From: Neckera pumila
Taxonomy: Eukaryota; Streptophyta; Bryopsida; Hypnales; Neckeraceae
Assembly (NCBI GenBank): GCA_963969595.1
Contig: OZ018411.1
Coordinates: 29,399,445-29,463,444, forward strand
Length of the DNA: 64,000 nucleotides
Direction of reading: 5' to 3'
The stretch's first letter is position 1. The number at the start of each line of letters is the position of its first letter. The position numbers and the translations under genes are program-made. The notes under the pieces are model-generated. The model was not told where the DNA came from. It did not search any database and worked only from the letters and a program-made list of their open reading frames with translations. Of this stretch, positions 54,529-64,000 are shown piece after piece.

Positions 54529-55102
54529 ATGGGATCACTGCTTGACTGCTCTGTCCCTATTCCCTCCTTTGGCTCTTACACAGTAGGAAACAGACTGTCC
54601 TGTCACTCCTGTGCCGATGTGGTCCTCATGCAACCTTTACGTGGGGTGGCCGCAACTCCCGCTTGGCCCGCTCGGCCTTCATCGGCCCGAAGTCCAAGGC
54701 GATTTTGGTTTCCGCCTGGGTGCCCGAGTTTGAAATTTTTCAGCCTCAGCCCGAAGCTACCCTGTCCGCACAAAAAAAGAAGCTCAAAATCCCCAGCCCA
54801 AAGCTACCGCTTGAGTCGCCTCGCCTTCCACGCTCACGTCGGGTGGCTATACACTGCACCCCAGAGTGTGTGTCCGGGGCAATAAGTGCCATACACTCTA
54901 CGGTGCAGTGTATGGCCACCTTCATACTTCACTATGAGCTTCATGTGAACTTTTCACGTTTCAAGTTGCGCACTTTCTCCTTTGTACGGTCACTCCCCTT
55001 CCTTAAATTCAAGTATTTTTTTTTTTGCAAGAGAGTGAAGGTTAAGATTTATAAGTATAAGGTTGTTGTTGAGAGCAATTATAATTTGTTTTGGTTTGTT
55101 TG
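54529..55102 (+). other. GC-rich island with two overlapping open frames
   Basis: Frames at 54529-54885 and 54663-55103 overlap in different phases over a stretch rich in CpG, so at most one is coding; neither is recognised. The island could be the promoter or first exon of the 55.8 kb gene. It ends in the hairpin at 54842-54920. Confidence 0.3.
54842..54920. repeat. 79-bp hairpin
   Basis: GGTGGCTATACACTGCACC pairs with GGTGCAGTGTATGGCCACC (18 of 19), with an inner AGAGTGT/ACACTCT pair. Confidence 0.8.
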
Positions 55103-55110
55103 AAGCTTGA

Positions 55111-55760
55111 ATTTGAGGTGTTGAACTTGTGTGATTCATAAATTTTGAGGTTCTTTTAATTTGAGATTTTGAGAGTTTGTGAGCTTCAAGTTTAGGATTT
55201 TGAAAGCATTGTAGTTTCTATAAACTTTAAAGAATTTGTTTTGTGGTTTAATTTGAGGTTTTGAGAGTTTATAAGCTTCAAGTTTAGGGTTTTGAAAACC
55301 TTGTAGTCTTGATAATATGTATAGAATTTATTTTGTGCTTCAATTCACTATAAGAAACCTGTGATTTAGGGGATGTTTTCACTATTTTTTGAAACGCATT
55401 TTTGTGGACATTATAGTTGACAACCCATGTTTTTATGTCAACAATGATATTAAATAAAACATCTTGTTGTTTTAATGAACATTATTGTTGACATAAAAAC
55501 ATGGGTTGTCAACTATAATGTCCACAAAAATGCATTCCAAAAAATAGTGAAAACATCCCCTAAAACATTTGTTTCTTATAGTGATTTGAGGTTTTGAGAG
55601 TTGTGAGCTTGAAGTTTAGGGTTTTGAAAGCATTGTAGTCTTGATAATATGTATAGAATTTCTTTAGTGCTTCAATTTGAGGTTTTGAGAGTTGTAAGCT
55701 TGAAGTTTAGGGTTTTAAAAGCATTGCAGTCTTGATGACATTTATATATTTATTTGAGAG
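55111..55760 (+). repeat. Tandem array of about 93-bp units
   Basis: Units at about 55111 (partial), 55160, 55252, 55585 and 55678 each contain TTGAGGTTTTGAGAGTT, AAGTTTAGGGTTTTGAAA and TAGTCTTGATAATATGTATA. The third and fourth are separated by a 238-bp MITE. The TTTAGGGTTTT motif is a degenerate telomere-like word. The array lies just upstream of the coding segment at 55775. Confidence 0.85.
55346..55583. mobile_element. CACTATAAG-type MITE, 238 bp, ATT duplication
   Basis: It starts CACTATAAGAAACCTGTGAT and ends GTTTCTTATAGTG, with ATT at 55343-55345 and 55584-55586. Arms of about 100 bp are nearly perfect complements (for example GTTGACAACCCATGTTTTTA). The CACTA start and 3-bp duplication fit the CACTA (CMC) superfamily. 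Confidence 0.85.
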
Positions 55761-55774
55761 GTTTTGAATTCTAG

Positions 55775-56642
55775 CTTCATGTTTTTGATGAAAATGCTAA
55801 GGAAGCAAGGAAGGCTAGAAAAGATAAAGAGAATGAAAAGAATGCAGAAGCAAATGCGAAGACAAAGATAGAAGAAAGTGTCCAACCAAAATTTGAGAAA
55901 GAGAGGGCAAGAAATCCTCATCTTCCTCACATGAGCAAGGAAGGCGGATCTTGTTCTTTGGTGAAGGCTATGGAGAGGGAGGTTTTCAATGATTTGAGGA
56001 TGTTTTATATGGAATGATAAATTTTTCATTCCAATCCTTATGGATTCTTCCAATGTCTATGTTTTCTACATCAAGCATGGTTTATAAGAGTACATTGATT
56101 CCATTAAAGATGATGCGCATGAGGAAGCAAAAGCGGAGAGAGTACAAAGCTATTTTGAAGGTAATACTTCATTCATTTATGTTCTTATTACTCTAATCAA
56201 TTATGTGATTGAGTTTGTCTAATGTAATGTATCTATTTCTCTATATCAATTCTTAGAGTTTCATTTTTTCTCTTCTACATGCTCCATGTGTTTTACAATC
56301 ATTCATAATTATCACTCTCAGTTCTTAATTTTTTTTCCAATATGGAATTTTGTAGATGAGGATTGGAAAGAGAACAAGCATAGAAGGGCATCTCATCTCA
56401 TAAATGTACTTCAAGCCAACGAACTCTATTATGATATGCTCTTATGGGAAAATGAGAGCTTATGGAAAGAAGATTGGAAGAATCAGAGGATGGAAAAGTG
56501 GAAACTTCTCCATCCTTTGAAGACTAGAGAAATGCAACATCGTCTTCAACAAAGAGCTTTGGAGAGTATAAATGTTGAAGATGAAGCAACTACAATAATG
56601 GAAGAGGAAGGTTGTGAGCGTTTATTTACCCACCCTTGGTAA
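55775..56642 (+). pseudogene. Unrecognised two-exon gene, probably damaged
   Basis: Exon 1 follows an acceptor (TTCTAG|) and reads LHVFDENAKEARKARKDKEN, a charged, probably coiled segment, then HMSKEGGSCSLVKAMEREVF, to a TGA at 56015. A second frame resumes as MDSSNVYVFYIKHGL, with TAA at 56085-56087, then EYIDSIKDDAHEEAKAERVQ, up to donor AAG|GTAATA after 56160. Exon 2 (56356-56642) starts after TTTTGTAG| and joins in phase to give SYFE-DEDWKENKHRRASHLINV, then a tryptophan-rich segment (LLWENESLWKEDWKNQRMEK), ending in TAA. The clean phase join argues for real coding ancestry; a frame change and a stop in exon 1 argue for decay or sequence error. The family is not recognised. The upstream start may lie beyond the 93-bp array. 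Confidence 0.5.
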
Positions 56643-58577
56643 ATAAGCGAGCACAACCAGGCTCTAATTTTTGTATGAATTCTTAAACAACCTACGGGTG
56701 CCTAGCGCCAATCCATTGTGCCTTCTAAGCAATGGATCTTCTTTTCCTATGTTCCTAACATCCATGATATACATGAAAACCAAAGATTTGAACTACTTGA
56801 TGATTTCTATTCTAACTTCTTTAGTCAAAAGAGGTCACGGTGGTTTTGAATTCGAACTAGTTACAGTCTGAATTTATCTATCCTAAGTCATAGATCATTT
56901 CATGCCATTTTTAAAACAATAGACTCGACCCTAGCCCCTTCTCCTAGCAAAAGTTATGGGCGGATGAAGTTTAGCCCTTTCAGGGCTATTTAAACTTCAT
57001 CCACGAGTTAGGTGATGTTCCCTTGTTCAATTAGCTTTGAAATTTGAACCTTAGTCTTAAAGAATTAAGGCTTGGCGAAATCCTAAATTTTGATTTGGAT
57101 GAATGATTTTAGGTCAACTTCATCCATTCCTTGACCTAAACTTCATCTTTGAATAATTCCTAGGATTTGTGGTATTTCTTAATGTTCAAACCACTTCAGG
57201 GTTACTTTAGGGACTTACTTTAAGTTCCTAATCCTAACTTCTTCCTTTGATTAGGTTAAGATGCCCTAAATCTTTCTACCTTATTCCTTGAGTTTTTGAT
57301 TAAGCTCCGATAAGTTTACATTTTTAGGATTTTTAGATTTGTTCCTTCAAGAGTCTAACCTAAGCTTTCCAAAATGTCCTCTTGCTTGATATTTCACTAA
57401 TTCACTTATCCCATCAAAAGTTATGGATGGATGAAGTTTGACCGCTAATCGGTGTTCAAAACTTCATCCGTTGATTACCTTCAAGCCTAATTTGATCATT
57501 AACTTTTAATTTCACTTTTGAAATTAACTAGGTTAATTCTAGTTAATACTTCTTAAGTTAATTTGTCTTGTTTGTCTCCTCATCTCTTTTCATCCATATT
57601 AGGTCCTAAACTTCATTCCTCCACATCTCACTCCTTTTAACTCCAAGTCCTAAGTGTGAGATGGTTTTGGAAAGCCCTAATTCTAATCTACAAGTTTTGA
57701 AATCTAAACTTGAGAAAACATCTATCCTTGATGCTCTGTATCGGTCTTGAACTTCAGCTAAGTATTTAGAATTGCTAATCTAAACAATTAAAAAGAAGGG
57801 GAAGTGTTCAGTAATTTACCTCAAGTTGCTCTTCATCCGCGGTGTTGTAGAGTAGCTCCTTGAGATATTCCCGGTCCGCCATCTTCGGGGGCTATCTTGG
57901 AATTTTGCTCACCGCTTGAAAATAAGTATTTAATACAAGTTTCCTAATTCTTTTTTACTTCTTTTTCTTTCTATTGCTTCTCCTTCCTTTCTTTTGGTAC
58001 TATTCTACTTCAATTATTTAAATATCCCAAAGGCTAACTAGTTTTGGAATAAAATAATTGAAGTCAATTTCTAACAACAATTGACTCTTCAATTTCTTGA
58101 TCAATTATTATTCTATTCAAATTTTGATGGTTCTAATTGTCTTTCCTAGATTTTCGTCTAATCCTATCTCCTCCTAATTTCCCTTCATCTTCTTCTCTCA
58201 CTCTCTTCTTCCTTTAAACGGCTTCCTATTCTAATTGTTGTATTCTACTTGGAGTTTGAGAGCTTGGAGAGTTTTGGTGCAATTGCAACTTCTATATTTT
58301 TTGCATTAGTGGTATATTGGCAATTTTCCCTTGAGCTCTAATTCTATTCTAATTCTACTTCTCCCCTCCTAATTTGGATTTAATGGCCTTTGTTTATATT
58401 ACTCTAGTCCTTAATTTAAGTTTTCCAAGAATTTTTTAGGACTAGAACAAAAACGAGAGAAAGGGCCTGGAGTCGTAAGCCAACAGCTTAGAACCCAGCA
58501 GGCAGTCGGAACCCCAGCACTCCAGCAGGCAGTCAACCCCAGCAAGCAATCAAACACACGCCGGCCAGTTGTGGCCA
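56643..58577. other. AT-rich DNA with two related hairpins
   Basis: GGATGAAGTTTAGCCC ... AAACTTCATCC (56962-57002) and GGATGAAGTTTGACCG ... AAAACTTCATCC (57429-57469) are similar palindromes, each preceded by AAAAGTTATGG. No gene was recognised. The sequence is pyrimidine-rich around 57900-58400. Confidence 0.5.
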
Positions 58578-58595
58578 CCCCCCCCCCCCCCCCCC
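58578..58595 (+). repeat. Poly-C tract, 18 bp
   Basis: An uninterrupted run of C in a GC-rich stretch. Confidence 0.95.
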
Positions 58596-59019
58596 TTTTG
58601 TTCGGGAGTGACACGTGGCGGCTTGCGACTGGTTGGACCGCCCCCCGAGTGGTGACAGGGTGGAGGTGACATGGCGCGGCGCGTATGGTTCTTTGTATGA
58701 GCTTGTTAGGCAGCTCCAGGGCTTGCTAGGCCGCTCTAGAAAGTGTTGGGCTACTTGGTCCAGGCTTTGGTGGTTTGTTTTTTTGGGGAATTTTGGGAGT
58801 TCTAGAGTCTCAACAAAATTTCAATACACACCTAAAGGAAGAAAATTCTAAGCGTCTTTACTCATAACCTTTGAGGGTCTCTTTTAATTTGAGATGTGAG
58901 GCCTAAATCTAGTCTTTTTGGACACTAAATTTGGATTTTCCAAACTTGCGTTTTGGAAACTAAACTTGGAGAGAGGTGACAAGTTCTAATTGTTTTGTTT
59001 TTTTGGGGAGTTTTTTCGG
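58596..59019. other. GC-rich to neutral stretch, no assigned gene
   Basis: A 78-codon frame at 58615-58851 lacks any known motif and is not supported by splice signals. Confidence 0.4.
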
Positions 59020-59170
59020 ACAAAGCAAAGTCAAAGCTTTGTCGTATTTTGGAAATCTCCAAATTGCTAAACAATTCTAACAAAACAAAGTCAAAGCTTT
59101 GCCGTAATTCGGGAAATCTCCAAATTGCTAAATAATTCTAATAAAACAAAGCCAAAGCTTCGCCGTACGT
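59020..59170 (+). repeat. Tandem repeat of about 62 bp, 2.4 units
   Basis: ACAAAGTCAAAGCTTTGCCG followed by GAAATCTCCAAATTGCTAAA repeats twice, with a partial third unit (AAAGCCAAAGCTTCGCCGTA). Confidence 0.85.
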
Positions 59171-59239
59171 GGTGTTTTCCAAGAAACTTAGAACAAGATG
59201 AGGCAAAGGTTGGCTAGTACAAGGCTACAACTCAAATAC

Positions 59240-59354
59240 ACGTTGGTGAAGAGGTCTTAGAAAAGGTGTTGTGGCCCGATTTTGTAAACAGCCAATACGG
59301 ACTGTCAGAAAAACAGAATTTCACTCGAACTACTTGATACTCAAATACAAGTTA
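59240..59354 (-). repeat. Fragment of a CATTAGA-family MITE interior
   Basis: GCCCGATTTTGTAAACAGCC then ACTGTCAG is the complement of part of 29320-29360. It lies at the outer edge of the right duplication arm. Confidence 0.5.
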
Positions 59355-59589
59355 GTAAAGAGGTGTTTGACAAGTGAAATGCATAAATTTGTTTTTGAAA
59401 CGCAAAATTCTACATTACAACTAGAAAATTCAACAAAAACTACATGATACTATTTTGTTGACTCAACAAAAACTACTTGACACTGTTTTGTTGAGTATAA
59501 CGCAGTTTCTGTCAAGTAAAATGCAGATTTGACATTCATAATGCAATTTTTGTCAAGTAGAATGCAGTTTTCTTCTAGTGATTATATTT

Positions 59590-60490
59590 CCATAAGGCTA
59601 ATGTGTTTTTCTATCTTCACAAAAAGTTTCACAAAATAATAATGAATATTGAAGCCGTAGTAGCCTGCCCAAAATCCATTTTGTCATACAGGGGGACAAT
59701 GGGACTTTACAGGGTAAATTTCATCTCCAAAAATCCATTTGAGATTTTGAGCCTCCATCAAAAGTTATGGACAAGTTTCAAAGTGGGATTGGAAGGGAAT
59801 TTTTTTTGCTATTTTCAAACATTCTCTTTGAAATTTGTCCATAACTTTTGATTGGAGGCTTGAAATCTCAAACAGATTTTTGAAGATGAAATTTAACTTG
59901 ATTTACCAACTTTTCTTAGTTCAAAGGTTTTTAGAAAAAGCTATTCTACTATGCCTAAATGAGGTCTAAAACTTTAATTCTAACACAATTCCTACTTTAG
60001 AAAAAACTAAGAGTGGTTGAGCTCCTACTACATCTAGTTTACATTTCCCACATTGTTTGCTCTACCTCCTACCACTCCATGTGTATATAGTAAACTTCTC
60101 TTCCTTCTTTCAACTCAACAAAGGTGAAAAAGCATTTATTCCAATTTTCTAGGCACAAATAAAGGAAACTTTATTCTTGTTGAGAAATGCCTTACTTTTC
60201 AACTTTTTCACACAAGTAAAGGAAACTTTATTGAGATTAAAATTATTTGTGAAAAAAAATTTGAGGGTCAAATGGGATATGTGCGGATGTGCCTCAAAGA
60301 TGGGGTAAGAAGGATTGTCAGTGCCTTGAAATTGGGTTGAAAAAAGGTGGTCAGAGCCTTTGGCAAGCCATGTGCAAAGTTCACCATTTCCCCGTGTATT
60401 CTTCAAATTCTGATGCAAGTGGGCATTTTTTCCCGTTTGGCGCGTGAGCTATGGAGAAGCAAAAGAAGCCAGGGCTCACCTACTGCCCAT
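59590..60490 (-). mobile_element. Half of a family C foldback with a family A remnant
   Basis: 59590-59720 is the left end of the interrupting family A copy (GGGACAATGGGACTTTACAGGG). 59721-60490 carries the foldback centre and one arm, matching 23935-24705 inverted. The second arm is not present. Confidence 0.7.
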
Positions 60491-60494
60491 GTTA

Positions 60495-60904
60495 GGGCCT
60501 TTTCGCAAGTTGAACCGGACCGGACCTCCAACCGGGCCCGGGGAGGTTTGCATGGAGAAATACGAAATCCGATCTCTAATGTGGAGCTCTGGTCTCAACT
60601 TTTCTCAACCCCCCTTGATTATAGGACTTGCAAGCCCATTCTCTTCTTCCATCAATTCAGCTTACTACTTTCTAAAAGTATCTTCCATTTTTCTTGTTGT
60701 ATCATGTCATTCATTGGTTATCTCCGTGTCTCACCTCATTCATTGGTTGCCACATGCCACATAATTCCAAACATTAATAAAAAAGTGGATTTTTTGTTTG
60801 GAGCTCCGATGCACATCCGAAAGCATCCACCCAACCTGGAGCAGTGCCCCCAATTTGGCGCCTGGAGCTCCACCTTCGGTTGAATACTACATGCGAATAG
60901 GCCC
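60495..60904. mobile_element. Tourist-like MITE, 410 bp, TTA on both sides
   Basis: It is the counterpart of 23514-23925. TTA at 60492-60494 and 60905-60907; ends GGGCCTTTTCGCAAGTTGAA and complement GGGCCTATTCGCATGTAG. Confidence 0.85.
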
Positions 60905-61113
60905 TTAAGGCGGGCTTACATGCTAGCCCGGAGGGCAGAAAAAACAACTAGAAGACAAACACAGTACCGCTGATTGATCAGCAAGCGTGGAGGGAGGAGG
61001 AGAGTTCTACCAATTCCGGTGTATCTCACACTGTAGAAGGAACATAAAAGTGCCTTCTATGTTTTGGCATTGTTGACCGCTCCCACCCACTGGTACATAT
61101 AAGGAGGCCCTTA

Positions 61114-61654
61114 GAGCATCTCCACCGGTTCTCCAAATATTTTTTTGGAATGTGTGCTGTGGCATGTACCAGTCATTAGACAGGCCCCGCCTCATTTCCA
61201 GGCCCCCACCGGAAATAGGATGCAGACACACTACAATCCATTTTTCAAGGCAATTCACTAATGACTTTAGAATTTGGAGCCCCCTCATTTGTGTAGGGCT
61301 GCTAAATTAGTAAAAAGGTGCTTTCTTGAAAGCTCTTTGTGTCATAGCGTGCTAGAAATCAAAAGTGGGAGATACGGGAAGATGGAGTGCTTGGACAAAA
61401 ATTTCAAGTGGCCGGAGTTGACAAATGCTAAAGGCTGCTACTTGTGGGGCACTAAAAATCTTCCAGGCACGTCACATGTTTTTTGTTTTTTTGGAAAAGG
61501 AAGGTGACCATTAAAAACCCAAAAGGAAACAATCAATCCGGCTCACGCGGAATGTTCAACTTAGGAGGAAGGCTAAGAGAAAGGTGCCACTCGGGCTTGT
61601 GGGCACGTCACATGTTAGACAAGGGCACTATGGTGTGCCCCGGTGGAGATGCTC
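61114..61654. mobile_element. GAGCATCTCC-ended MITE, 541 bp, TTA on both sides
   Basis: It is the counterpart of 22765-23305. TTA at 61111-61113 and 61655-61657, with 15-bp identical inverted ends. Confidence 0.85.
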
Positions 61655-61657
61655 TTA

Positions 61658-62141
61658 GACCATCTGCAATGCAACAACGGCAAAAAGACCATGTAACAGT
61701 ACATCGCGGGCCATTCTACGAGGCTCTAAATACCGATTCTTTCTTTGGAAAATTTGCTTCAATGCAAAGACGACATCCAAATGTCAAATGGACTTTACAA
61801 TATTATAAAAAGAAAGGAAGAAAAGAATTAACATTAAAGAAAGGACTTTTTATGGAAACAAGGAAGGTTGAATTGATTAGTGCATATACCAATAAATTTT
61901 TCTTGGCATTCATTGGCTACTACCACTTTTTGTCATGATGACTCCCATCAATCAACTTGCCGAGAGTTTTGCCGGGGTTGGCAAAATGACAAAATATGCC
62001 GATCCTGGGAGGTCCCATACCGAGACCGGGAAAGTGAAGGTCTCTATACCGATTGCATTGGAGCACAATTTTAAATCAAAACTCTTGTCCACCTGCACAC
62101 TGCCAATATTGTGCAAGGTGCCGGTTGCATTGCAGATGGTC
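61658..62141. mobile_element. Uninterrupted GACCATCTGC MITE, 484 bp
   Basis: TTA at 61655-61657 and 62142-62144; ends GACCATCTGCAATGCAAC. It contains the single TTAA (62071-62074) that corresponds to the family A insertion point in the left arm. Confidence 0.85.
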
Positions 62142-62144
62142 TTA

Positions 62145-62580
62145 GGCCCCTTGGCGCCCTGCCCTGGGGTCGCTCTTATTACAAAATTAAATGAAAGTGG
62201 ACAATAAGAGTATACATGCCAACAAGCCAACAACCTGATCTACATAATCATTGGTAAAGCCTTCGTCAATGAAGTTCCTTCTGACTTGTTACTAAAAAAG
62301 GTAAATCATTGATAAAAACAAATCCTCCTTACTTAGATTGTTGTACACCCCTATCATTTTACTGTAGTCATTTAAGGCCATCTATCCCACGGATTGAGCA
62401 TTATCCTCACTTAGAAAAGTCTGCATGACCATAATGAGGGACTTTGCAATACTATTCATTGAAAATGTACTCAAGTATCCTCCAAATAAATTAATTGGAT
62501 GAAAAAACATCATTTTCCATCCTATAGTGCCAAGTGAAGTCATCCATCGGACATTTAGTGTCTGTAGCAACATTGCAAGG
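62145..62580 (-). mobile_element. Spacer and deleted family B copy
   Basis: 62145-62395 matches 20210-20468. 62395-62580 matches the start of family B (CATCCATCGGACATTTAGTG ... GCAACATTGCAAGG) up to TTAA at 62581-62584. The rest of family B is deleted at GCTCAATCCGTGGGATAGA-type sequence (complement). Confidence 0.6.
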
Positions 62581-62584
62581 TTAA

Positions 62585-63504
62585 CTCCTAAAGGTCAGAG
62601 ACTATGTTTTCACCAAAAATGCTCTAAAACTGCCATTTCAAATACAAGTAACAAATTTTAGAACAAAAACATTTTTGGACATGTGTAATAGTAGGAACTT
62701 GTAGTAAGCTTGTTTTAGAATATGTAGAAAAAATTTCAGAATTTTCCACCATGCAAATTGCAAGATATTAGCATTTGAATTGACAAAACCCCTTTTTTTG
62801 GCCATGTGAAAAACTGGGCAGTTGCACTTCACAAGATCACATTTAAATGAAAAATGTCCAAAATGGTGATTACTCCTTGGATTCATTCTTGAAAGAGAGT
62901 TGTCTACATGCTTGAAAATTTTTAGATCATTTGAAATTGTACAACATATAGGAAAAAAATAGGTTGTAGAAAAAAATAGAGAATGATTCAAAACACTAAA
63001 CTATTAAGAATTTAATTATGGAATTGAAAAATGTCAATCCCAATGGTTGTGATTTTTTATTAAACAATAAACATCATATGCTTTTGTTTTTTCAAAAATA
63101 TTAAAAATTGAGTTAAATAAAGGACTTCAAAACTTATTTTAGAGTAAGGTATCCATAACTACTAGCAAACTAGAATACCTCATAATTTTCATATCATAAA
63201 TTAAAATGGAATAATTCAAAGCATTTCACATATATAAAAACCCAAAAACTAATTTCAAATTTTTATTTTTTAAAAAGTGGTTTTTCATAATTTTTTTGAG
63301 CTGCCCGCCAACCGTTGAAAATGACATATCATCCAATAATTTTTTACCCATGTAGTCAAAAGTTTTGAAAATTGTTGGGCCTTAAAGGTACTCCTTGAAC
63401 AATTGTTATGTGAAATTTCCAAAGAAAAAGAATTAAAATTTCCGTTCATAGTGAGCTGCCTAAAATCACTATGTTGCCAAAAATCGCCGTTTGGTCCTTT
63501 ATAG
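62585..63504 (-). mobile_element. Full-length family A element, 920 bp
   Basis: TTAA at 62581-62584 and 63505-63508; ends CTCCTAAAGGTCAGAGAC and TTGGTCCTTTATAG. It is the undeleted counterpart of 18827-19385. Confidence 0.8.
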
Positions 63505-64000
63505 TTAAGAAAATAGCCAAATCGGGGTCAAGTGTGCAAGTTCGACCTAAATGTGTGACCGACAATTGTATCCACATTTGTGACATGTCAAATGCATAGA
63601 ATAGCCTTGCCAATCACCAAATAGGGCAAAATTCAAATACTTTTCCACAATAAAATAGAGATTTGAATGCTTAGAAATTTGGCATGATAATTAAATGTCA
63701 TGTTAAGATTCACCTTCAAAGAATAGAATGCAAAAAGGTTTCTTCCTACAAATTTTACTGCAATTTATACGCAATGAGGTTGAAATCTAATTATAAATTC
63801 CTTACATCTTTGTACTACACAGTCCTGTAAGGACTAAGAGCATTTCTAATAAAGAAACAAGAACATGCACAATATCCAAATTGTGAAGAGGAAGTAGGCA
63901 TACCTCATTCCATTCCATGGACTTTTAAAAAAACCCTGCTCCAATGCAAAGCCGACAATCCAAACCTCAAATAGACTTTTTTGCATTAAAAAGAAGAAGG

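Larger units (their letters stand above)
59355..64000 (-). repeat. Right arm of the large inverted duplication
   Basis: It is collinear in reverse with 18332-25030. It lacks the 872-bp PIF-like element and the 923-bp family A element, and has a deletion of about 630 bp in family B, but keeps about 360 bp that the left arm lost at 18827-19385. The final bases of the window still match, so the true arm is longer. Confidence 0.85.

Noticed and set aside
54529..55102. A firm protein-coding gene in the GC-rich island
   Set aside because: Two long frames overlap in different phases, one lacks an ATG start, and neither has a recognisable domain or splice structure.
60347..60883. A 178-codon frame, the longest in the right arm
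   Set aside because: It runs through a foldback arm and a Tourist-like MITE; the counterpart in the left arm does not preserve the frame.
18332..64000. The whole block read as one giant terminal-inverted-repeat transposon
   Set aside because: The arms are built from independent elements with their own duplications, no transposase lies between them, and the outer ends are outside the window, so a segmental inverted duplication is simpler.

Overview
The window is nuclear DNA of a land plant, most likely a non-flowering lineage (bryophyte, lycophyte or fern; the exact group cannot be fixed from sequence alone). The evidence is: GT-AG introns of plant type, a gene copy recognisable as the plant form of PELP1/RIX1, plant-type MITE ends (GGGCCTNTT and GAGCATCTCC with TAA duplications, CACTATAAGAAAC), AAACCCTAA-like motifs, and a composition of roughly two-thirds A+T by eye. 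Genes are sparse. I see one small intact-looking gene at 12.5 kb (minus), a two-exon membrane-protein gene at 34.9-35.7 kb (plus), a decayed PELP1-like gene at 39.5-44.9 kb (plus), an unrecognised two-exon gene or pseudogene at 55.8-56.6 kb (plus), and a possible first exon in a GC-rich island at 3.2 kb.

Most of the rest is non-autonomous DNA transposons and their wreckage; I found no transposase, reverse transcriptase or LTR pair. The commonest class is an element of about 0.92 kb (here family A) starting CCCCTAAAGG and ending in its complement, always flanked by TTAA. A second class (family B) starts CC(C)TTG and also sits between TTAA. TTAA duplication with CCC-type ends is the hallmark of the piggyBac superfamily. 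Comparison of duplicated DNA inside this window gives an exact empty site for one copy.

Layout: 1-12 kb, AT-rich intergenic DNA with family A/B copies and a 0.58 kb foldback. 12-15.4 kb, the small gene, composite repeats and GC-rich hairpins. 15.9-18.3 kb, back-to-back family A and B copies, one inserted into the other. 18.3-25.0 kb, left arm of a large inverted duplication whose right arm is 59.4-64.0 kb, running off the window end. The arms carry a chain of TAA-bounded MITEs and differ by identifiable insertions and deletions that account for their length difference. 24-27.5 kb, two large foldback elements. 28-34 kb, CATTAGA-ended MITEs and a tandem array. 31.9-36.5 kb, a gene with a tandem partial copy, followed by a tail shared with the 12.5 kb gene. 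36.7-39.3 kb, tandem repeats and a 1.36 kb foldback. 39.5-44.9 kb, the PELP1 relic. 45-55 kb, intergenic DNA with MITEs. 55-59 kb, a tandem array, the unrecognised gene and AT-rich DNA.

The genes do not form a visible pathway. The story is genome dynamics: serial nested insertion of TTAA- and TAA-targeting elements, segmental duplication in inverted orientation, and decay of host genes.
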